Assembly: GCF_023898315.1 (NCBI RefSeq)
Contig: NC_064616.1
Coordinates: 708,441,389-708,505,388, forward strand
Reading direction: 5' to 3'
Length of the DNA: 64,000 nt
DNA from: Schistocerca nitens
Taxonomy: Eukaryota > Arthropoda > Insecta > Orthoptera > Acrididae
Positions 57,018-64,000 of this stretch are shown here, one piece after another (the first letter of the stretch is position 1; each line of letters starts with the position of its first letter). The notes beneath the pieces were generated by a model that saw only the letters and a list, made by a program, of their open reading frames with translations, did not search any database and was not told the origin of the DNA. The translations under genes were made by a program, and so were the position numbers.

Positions 57018-57991
57018 AGTGTAAACCACCTCAAGAGTATCAGGACTCTATATAATGCCGAATTGCCCACCAGATGTCACGAGAGGCGGTCCAGCCAACA
57101 TAAAGGAGGCAGGGAGGTTTTTTTTTCTCTTTTAGTGTCACTAGAGAATCAGTAACAGCAGAACTGGTAGGTCAGGAGAGATCAGTGATTCCAAACGTGG
57201 ACTCGTCACTGTATTTCAGCTGCCTAACAAATTCATCAGGGACATTTCAAATCTTCAAAAACTGCCCAAGCCGAATGTTGGTGATGTGCTGTAAAATGGA
57301 AACATAAAGGAACAACCACAGCTAACCAAAAATCAGCCAGACCTCATGTACTGACGGATAGGCATCGTCGAGGATTGTGTTTATAAAAAATTGCATGGAA
57401 TCAGCCGAAGGAATCACTCGCGAGTTCCAAAGTGTTACCAGCAGTGCAGCTAGCGCGAAGACTGTGCATAGGGAGTTAAAAAGAATGGGGTGCAATGATT
57501 GAGATCCCCTTCATAAGCCGCGCATTTCTGTAATCAGAGCCAAGAAACTCTTTGGGTGGTATAGAGAGCAACGCCACTGGACAGTGGATCATTGAATAAT
57601 GAGTGGTTTGGAGTTATGACTCGCGTTACACCCTCTGACAATCCGATGGAAGCGTCTCGGTTTGGAAAATTTCTCGACAACGTTACCCGTATTCAGATGT
57701 AGTCCGTATAGTGGCGTATAAAGAAGGTGGTATTAAGGTGTGAGGGTGTTTTTCATGTTTAGGATGTTGTCCCCTTATTGTGCTCAAGAAAACGCTAAAT
57801 TCGGAAGGATATAAACACTTTTACAGTATTATGTACTGTCTACACTAGAGGAACAATTTGGAGACGATTATGGTTTGTATCGATATGACAATGCACCCTG
57901 TCACAAAGCAGCAACTCTGAAGCTATGGTTTTTGTACAAAAACCTTCCTGAAATGGACTGATCTGCCAAGAGTCCCGAGATGAAACCAGTG
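57018..57991 (+). pseudogene. Tc1-like element (family Z), left part, interrupted by a CR1 LINE
   Basis: Left end with AAGAGTATCAGGACTC-like terminal sequence, then CAGATGTCACGAGAGGCG. Transposase pieces: an N-terminal HTH near 57165-57290 (CAACAAATTCATCAGGGACA codes NKFIRD), the middle part near 57530-57800, and near 57850-57960 LEEQFGDDYGLY, YDNAPCHKAATLKLWF and KNLPEMD, then SAKSPEMKPV where WPAQSPDLNP is usual. Several stops and frame changes. The remainder is beyond the LINE at 62205. Confidence 0.8.
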
Positions 57992-58352
57992 TGTTCCCTG
58001 CCGCCGTTGGATAAGCAGTTGCAGCAGCAAGTCGTATACTCCTAGCTCACTCATTTGTTACATAGTTTAATTCTTAATTTCTTTGCGTGTTTTTGGTACT
58101 TGCATTGTTTAATTCATAAATTTCGGGCGTATTATAGTATTTGAGAGTTGTAGCATCGCGTTTTAGTACCTGAATAGTGTAAAATCGCGTAGTCTCCTTC
58201 CGCCGCCGAGCAGTGTGTCAGCAGTGCGCAAGTAGCAGCATTACTGCATTTACTAGACAATCTTGTATTTTAATAACCGTTTAAATTTTGTGTCGATTTG
58301 TTTGCGCTCTCTGTAGATTAGTTCAGACGTTCTTTGCACAACAGTTTTTAGC

Positions 58353-59342
58353 ATGGTTAGGGACTGCAACTGCTGTGTTCGGATGCAGGCTGAGTTGGCA
58401 TCCCTTCGCTCCCAGCTTCAGGCAGTGTTGGCTTCGGTCACACAGCTTGAGGCTGTTGCCAATGGGCAGCACTGTGGGGGTCCGGATGGGGGTTTGTCGG
58501 GGACGGCCAGCTCGTCCCACGCATCCCCCGATCGGACTACGACTGTGGTTGCCCGGCGGGATACTGCCCGCATTGAGGCTGATCCCTCACCTGTGGTAGA
58601 GTGGGAGGTCGTCTCAAGGTGTGGTAGGGGGCGAAAGACATTCTGGAGGGCTGAACGGAAGGCCTCTCCCGTTTGTCTGACGAACCGGTTTCAGGCTCTG
58701 TCTCAGGCTGATACTGATCTTCGGCCTGACATGGCTGCTTGTCCTGTTCCAGAGGTTGCCCCTCAGTCTGCAAGATCCGGGCGGTCGCAGAGGGTGGGCT
58801 TACTGGTAGTTGGGAGCTCCAACGTCAGGCGCGTAATGGGGCCCCTTAGGGAAATGGCAGCAAGAGAGGGGAAGAAAACCAATGGGCACTCCGTGTGCAT
58901 ACCGGGGGGAGTCATTCCAGATGTGGAAAGGGTCCTTCCGGATGCCATGAAGGGTACAGGGTGCACCCATCTGCAGGTGGTCGCTCATGTTGGCACCAAT
59001 TATGAGTGTCGCTATGGATCGGAGGATATCCTCTCTGGCTTCCGGCGGCTATCTGATTTGGTGAAGACTGCCAGTCTCGCTAGCGGGATGAAAGCAGAGC
59101 TCACCATCTGCAGCATCGTCGACAGGACTGACTGCGGACCTTTGGTACAGAGCCGAGTGGAGGGTCTGAATCAGAGGCTGAGACGGTTCTGCGACCGTGT
59201 GGGCTGCAGAGTCCTCGACTTGCGCCATAGGGTGGTGGCGTTTCGGGTTCCGCTGGATAGGTCAGGAGTCCACTACACGCAACAAGCGGCTACACGGGTA
59301 GCAGGGGTTGTGTGGCGTGGGCTGGGCGGTTTTTCAGGTTAG
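58353..59342 (+). CDS. CR1 LINE ORF1 protein with SGNH/esterase-like domain
   Basis: A 329-residue open frame with no stops. The start MVRDCNCCVRMQAELASLRS leads into a short leucine-rich, probably coiled-coil segment (residues 8-38, LRSQLQAVLASVTQLEAV) that may mediate multimerisation. The middle is Ser/Thr/Arg-rich. From about residue 148 an SGNH hydrolase-like fold begins: LLVVGSSNVRRV (nucleophile block, GSSN in place of GDSN), VVAHVGTNY at about 208-217, and DRSGVHYT near 302. Such esterase-type ORF1 proteins are characteristic of the CR1 clade and are thought to bind RNA or lipid; the function is unproven. ORF1 overlaps the ORF2 frame by about 30 nt. It is the only fully open LINE frame in the window. 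Confidence 0.88.
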   Translation: MVRDCNCCVRMQAELASLRSQLQAVLASVTQLEAVANGQHCGGPDGGLSGTASSSHASPDRTTTVVARRDTARIEADPSPVVEWEVVSRCGRGRKTFWRAERKASPVCLTNRFQALSQADTDLRPDMAACPVPEVAPQSARSGRSQRVGLLVVGSSNVRRVMGPLREMAAREGKKTNGHSVCIPGGVIPDVERVLPDAMKGTGCTHLQVVAHVGTNYECRYGSEDILSGFRRLSDLVKTASLASGMKAELTICSIVDRTDCGPLVQSRVEGLNQRLRRFCDRVGCRVLDLRHRVVAFRVPLDRSGVHYTQQAATRVAGVVWRGLGGFSG

Positions 59343-62146
59343 ATGGCCTTGGGCAAGTACAGAAAGGGCAACAGCCTCAACGGGTGCGGGGCAAAGTCAG
59401 GACATGCGGGGACCAAGCAGCAATCGGTATTGTAATTGTCAACTGTCGAAGCTGCGTTGGTAAAGTACCGGAACTTCAAGCGCTGATAGAAAGCACCGAA
59501 GCTGAAATCGTTATAGGTACAGAAAGCTGGCTGAAGCCAGAGATAAATTCTGCCGAAATTTTTACAAAGGTACAGTCGGTGTTCAGAAAGGATAGATTGC
59601 ATGCAACCGGTGGTGGAGTGTTCGTCGCTGTTAGTAGTAGTTTATCCTGTAGTGAAGTAGAAGTGGATAGTTCCTGTGAATTATTATGGGTGGAGGTTAC
59701 ACTCAACAACCGAGCTAGGTTAATAATTGGCTCCTTTTACCGACCTCCCGACTCAGGAGCATTAGTGGCAGAACAACTGAGAGAAAATTTGGAATACATT
59801 TCACATAAATTTTCTCAGCATGTTATAGTCTTAGGTGGAGATTTCAATTTACCAGATATAGACTGGGACACTCAGATGTTTAGGACGGGTGGTAGGGACA
59901 GAGCATCGAGTGACATTATAGTGAGTGCACTATCCGAAAATTACCTCGAGCAATTAAACAGAGAACCGACTCGTGGAGATAACATCTTGGACCTACTGAT
60001 AACAAACAGACCCGAACTTTTCGACTCTGTATGTGCAGAACAGGGAATCAGTGATCGTAAGGCCGTTGCAGCATCCCTGAATATGGAAGTTAATAGGAAT
60101 ATAAAAAAAGGGATGAAGGTTTATCTGTTTAGCAAGAGTAATAGAAGGCAGATTTCAGACTACCTAACAGATCAAAACGAAAATTTCTGTTCCGACACTG
60201 ACAATGTTGAGTGTTTATGGAAAAAGTTCAAGGCAATCGTAAAATGCGTTTTAGACAGGTACGTGCCGAGTAAAACAGTGAGGGACGGGAAAAACCCACC
60301 GTGGTACAACAACAAAGTTAGGAAACTACTGCTAAAGCAAAGAGAGCTTCACTCCAAGTTTAAACGCAGCCAAAACCTCTCAGACAAACAGAAGCTAAGC
60401 GATGTCAAAGTTAGCGTAAGGAGGGCTATGCGTGAAGCGTTCAGTGAATTCGAAAGTAAAATTCTATGTACCGACTTGACAGAAAATCCTAGGAAGTTCT
60501 GGTCTTACGTTAAATCAGTAAGTGGCTCGAAACAGCATATCCAGCCACTCCGGGATGATGATGGCATTGAAACAGAGGAAGACACACGTAAAGCTGAAAT
60601 ACTAAACACCTTTTTCCAAAGCTGTTTCACAGGGGAAGACCGCACTGAAGTTCCTTCTCTAAATCCTCGCACAAACGAAAAAATGGCTGACATCGAAATA
60701 AGTGTCCAAGGAATAGAAAAGCAACTGGAATCACTCAACAGAGGAAAGTCCACTGGACCTGACGGGATACCAATTCGATTCTACACAGAGTACGCGAAAG
60801 AACTTGCCCCCCTTCCAACAGCCGTGTACCGCAAGTCTCTAGAGGAACGGAAGGTTCCAAATGATTGGAAAAGAGCACAGGTAGTCCCAGTCTTCAAGCA
60901 GGGTCGTCTAGCAGATGCGCAAAACTATAGACTGACGTCGATCTGTTGTAGAATTTTAGAACATGTTTTTTGTTCGAGTATCATGTCGTTTTTGGAAACC
61001 CAGAATCTACTATGTAGGAATCAACATGGATTCCGGTAACAGCGATCGTGTGACACCCAACTCGCTTTATTTGTTCATGAGACCCAGAAAATATTAGATA
61101 CAGGCTCCCAGGTAGATGCTATTTTTCTTGACTTCCGGAAGGCGTTCGATACAGTTCCGCACTATCGCCTGATAAACAAAGTAAGAGCCTACGGAATATA
61201 AGACCAGCTGTGTGGCTGGTTTGAAGAGTTTTTAGCAAACAGAACACAGCATGTTGTTATCAATGGAGAGACGTCTACAGACGTTAAAGTAACCTCTGGC
61301 GTGCCACAGGGGAGTGTTATGGGACCATTGCTTTTTACAATATATATAAATGACCTAGTAGATAGTGTCGGAAGTTCCATGCGGCTTTTCGCGGATAATG
61401 CTGTAGTATACAGAGAAGTTGCAGCATTAGAAAATTGTAGCGAAATGCAGGAAGATCTGCAGCGGATAGGCACTTGGTGCAGGGAGTGGCAACTGTCCCT
61501 TAACATAGACAAATGTAATGTATTGCGAATACATAGAAAGAAGGATCCTTTATTGTATGATTATATGATAGCGGAACAAACACTGGTAGCAGTTACTTCT
61601 GTAAAATATCTGGGAGTATGCGTGCGGAACGATTTGAAGTGGAATGATCATATAAAATTAATTGTTGGTAAGGCGGGTACCAGGTTGAGATTCATTGGGA
61701 GAGTGCTTAGAAAATGTAGTCCATCAACAAAGGAGGTGGCTTACAAAACACTCGTTCGACCTTTACTTGAGTATTGCTCATCAGTGTGGGATCCGTACCA
61801 GATCGGGTTGACGGAAGAAATAGAGAAGATCCAAAGAAGAGCGGCGCGTTTCGTCACAGGGTTATTTGGTTACCGTGATAGCGTTACGGAGATGTTTAAT
61901 AAACTCAAGTGGCAGACTCTGCAAGAGAGGCGCTCTGCATCGCGGAGTAGCTTGCTGTCCAGGTTTCGAGAGGGTGCGTTTCTGGATGAGGTATCGAATA
62001 TATTGCTTCCCCCTACTTATACCTCCCGAGGAGATCACGAATGTAAAATTAGAGAGATTAGAGCGCGCACGGAGGCCTTCAGACGTTCTTCCCGCGAACC
62101 ATACTCGACTGGAACAGGAAAGGGAGGTAATGACAGTGGCACGTAA
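59312..62146 (+). pseudogene. CR1 LINE ORF2: endonuclease-reverse transcriptase with two stops
   Basis: A single 945-codon frame without frameshifts. Endonuclease (about 35-255): IVNCRSCVGKVPELQALIES, GTESWLKPEI, SFYRPPDS, LGGDFNLPDIDWD, NILDLLIT, and SDRKAV where SDHKAV is expected, so the terminal catalytic His is Arg (60056-60058). RT (about 470-760): GKSTGPDGIPIRFY, DWKRAQVVPVFK, NQHGFR, DAIFLDFRKAFDTVP, GVPQGSVMGPLLF, RLFADNAVVY where FADD is expected (Asp to Asn, 61397-61399), then YLGVCVRNDLKW. C-terminal AARFVTGLFGYRD. Nonsense codons TAA at 61037-61039 and 61199-61201. The second is shared with the truncated copy at 12232-12234. So ORF2 is not functional by sequence. Confidence 0.92.
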
Positions 62147-62204
62147 AGTGCCCTCCGCCACACACCGTTGGGTGGTTTGCGGAGTATAAATGTAGATGTA
62201 GATG

Positions 62205-62421
62205 GAACACCTTTGAGATGAGTTAGAACGTTGACTTCGCTCAAAAATCCAGCGCTCAACATCACTACCGTCTCTGGTTTCGCCTCTGCTGGAGGGATGG
62301 GCTGCCATTTCTCCACATTTGGACACAACATTGGAAGTGTCCCCAGCAGAGTTCAAGCCGCCATTAAGGCAGAGGATGGACACACTCTATATTAATGTCC
62401 GGATATTTATGATCAGATAGT
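62205..62421 (+). pseudogene. Tc1-like element (family Z), right part
   Basis: Continues the transposase C-terminus in broken frames: GAACACCTTTGAGATGAGTT to CCCCAGCAGAGTTCAAGCCG, then the element end TGTCCGGATATTTATGATCA and GATAGTGTA. Matches the ends of this family. Confidence 0.8.
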
Positions 62422-62424
62422 GTA

Positions 62425-62740
62425 CTGGAAATGTTTAGCCGCTGCCTCGCATTAGGCTTGGCAAAATCGCTTTGTGGTCAAGACACTGCATTCGTATTTG
62501 GCAGGACCTGGTACAAGTATTTGATTTTCAAGGTTCCATATATACGTACAAAGCCGATTCCTCCTCCCCGACTGAGCTGGCAATCCGTTTCTGATGACCT
62601 CGTATTTGAAGAAACATTAAACTCGAGCTTCGTTGTTTGGGGATTTACAAACTCAGAGTAAATCACACGATTTTCTGAGGCATTTGAAGGAATGTGTGTA
62701 TGTTGCAAAATATTTGATATGTGTGTATCAGAAATAAATG
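62425..62740. other. Unassigned DNA
   Basis: Frames 62431-62661 and 62478-62708 overlap on opposite strands and show no motif. Confidence 0.35.
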
Positions 62741-62745
62741 TGAAC

Positions 62746-62981
62746 AGGGCGTTTGGGTTGTTTGGGGGAAGAGACCAAACAGCGAGGTAATCGGTCTTAT
62801 CGGATTAGGGAAGGACGGGGAATGAAGTAGGGTCCTTTCAAAGGAACCATCTAGTCAATTGCCTGGAGCGATTTAGGGAAATCACGGAAAACCTAAATCA
62901 GGATGGCCGGACACGGAATTGAACCATCGTCCTCCCAAATGCGAGTCCAGTGTGCTAACCACTGCGCCACCTCGCTCGGTC
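62746..62981 (-). mobile_element. SINE-B copy
   Basis: Duplication AAATGTGAAC at 62736-62745 and 62982-62991. Confidence 0.92.
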
Positions 62982-62991
62982 AAATGTGAAC

Positions 62992-64000
62992 TGGCAACTT
63001 CGTCAAGACTACTACTTAAAATCACACTTAAAGGGAGAGATGTAATACTGCAAGTTTTTGAAAGATGAGAACGTGTAGTCAGTATGTTCAGATAACACTG
63101 ACGAATCTTGCGTATCATCTGTTGAAAATTGTTTCTGATTTTTGGTTTTTCTATTTCAAGTATTTTCGTGATTTATTCTTTTTGTTTCTTTCAGCCTACT
63201 TAGTGTATCTCACAGTTTTAAGGGTGCTGTAATGTCTAAGAGGTTGTAGTAAAAGGCTTTGTACGATTTACTGTTCGTATAGAACTAAATTCAAAATTCT
63301 ATCGAGATATAGATAACACAATATGATTCGCAGACATTATATTTCACAAGGCGATGTCTTATGTTTTAATAATATGAATCAACGGCAAGTTTCTATTTAG
63401 TTCTTACAGAATTTGGACCCGTAACCTAATTTGGCTCACCAGCGCAAACAATCTTTTCACCCACATCCCTTCACACTTCAGCGTTTTTCACTATATCATG
63501 ACTTGACTGTCAAAGTTGATTTTTGCTCTGTGACAATCCCAATTCATGTTACGTGCGTAATACCTTTCACAGAGTAGTTCAAAAGCTTCTTAACATTTGC
63601 GTCATGATGGCCTTGTATTCCGATTATCGTTCCACAAAATAAATAAATATTTTATAATATCAGTAGTTTTGTGTTTTCATTGTTAAATATATATTTCATT
63701 TTTCACTATGGTCGTAAAGATAGAAGAATATTACTTTCTTCTAGCTTTTTGTGGCAGTTTTTGTGCTTGTGCGTAGCTTTACAATACTCATCGAAGTGAA
63801 TAATCCTTCAGGCGCACGTGAGCCCCTGAAGGAAGCTTCTCCCAGATTTTATTATATAGTCTTCGGAGCAATTTACAGAATATAACTTGTTAACTCTCTG
63901 TTTTTTCAGACCTTACATTATGCGACAGTTTTTTTATACAATGCTTTAAATAGCTTTAACTCTTTGAACAAGTGTGATATTTCCAGGAAATGTTTTCTAA
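62992..64000. other. Unassigned AT-rich DNA
   Basis: No gene or repeat recognised up to the window end. Confidence 0.4.

Larger units (their letters stand above)
57992..62204 (+). mobile_element. Full-length CR1-type LINE nested in a Tc1-like element
   Basis: About 4.2 kb: 5' UTR of some 360 nt, ORF1, ORF2, and the 3' tail GGAGTATAAATGTAGATGTA. The host Tc1 sequence stops at 57991 and resumes at 62205 in phase (GGAACACCTTTGAGATGAGT). No long target duplication is visible, which is common in CR1. Confidence 0.9.

Noticed and set aside
1-64000. LTR retroelements, endogenous viruses, Polintons, CRISPR arrays, rRNA genes
   Set aside because: No long direct terminal repeats with primer-binding sites, no protease/integrase/capsid motifs, no spaced identical repeats and no rRNA-like sequence were recognised.

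Overview
This window looks like repeat-dense intergenic or intronic DNA of a large orthopteran genome, most likely a locust or grasshopper of the Schistocerca type. The basis is recall of family sequences, not a search. The tRNA-Leu-headed SINE seen about 17 times, the second tRNA-headed SINE, the Tc1 families and the RTE and CR1 LINEs match repeats I associate with Schistocerca. There are no bacterial operons, CRISPR arrays or rRNA genes. I could not assign any ORF to a conventional host protein gene, and I recognised no LTR or other virus-like element.

Layout. 0.8-1.7 kb: palindromic pair of mariner half-copies with a SINE inside. 3.0-4.4 kb: decayed Tc1 carrying a small inverted-repeat element. 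5.3-7.7 kb: old minus-strand LINE with endonuclease pieces, RT core missing, hit by two SINEs. 7.76-8.0 kb: hairpin built around a (TA)n tract. 8.4-11.2 kb: three further transposase relics, including a second palindromic mariner pair. 11.2-13.6 kb: two 5'-truncated CR1 copies. 14.1-14.43 kb: a GC-rich block with TATATAA and a splice-donor consensus, the best candidate for a host gene promoter and short first exon. 14.4-23.7 kb: mostly unassigned DNA with SINEs and Tc1 relics. 23.7-29.8 kb: long-TIR transposon, a transposase fragment, and two near-identical full-length Tc1 copies in opposite orientation, one coding-intact. 30-38 kb: foldback elements, SINEs, a 662 bp mariner derivative and a composite Tc1. 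38.45-41.75 kb: full-length RTE LINE with a perfect 11 bp target-site duplication. 43.4-47.7 kb: foldback MITE, then a 2.48 kb hAT element with a perfect 8 bp duplication set in Tc1 debris. 53.34-54.77 kb: third Tc1 copy. 57.0-62.4 kb: full-length CR1 LINE (esterase-type ORF1, EN-RT ORF2) nested in a Tc1 element. The last 1.5 kb is AT-rich and unassigned apart from one SINE.

How the parts relate. The only enzyme gene that reads as complete is the Tc1 transposase at 28631-29653; it could in principle act on its two sister copies, which have near-identical ends. SINEs are expected to borrow LINE machinery for mobilisation. The RTE and CR1 copies here carry in-frame stops and altered catalytic motifs, so they are probably not sources now. 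Many duplications are perfect, so much of the accumulation looks recent and layered: SINE into LINE, SINE into Tc1, Tc1 into a SINE duplication, LINE into Tc1, hAT into Tc1.
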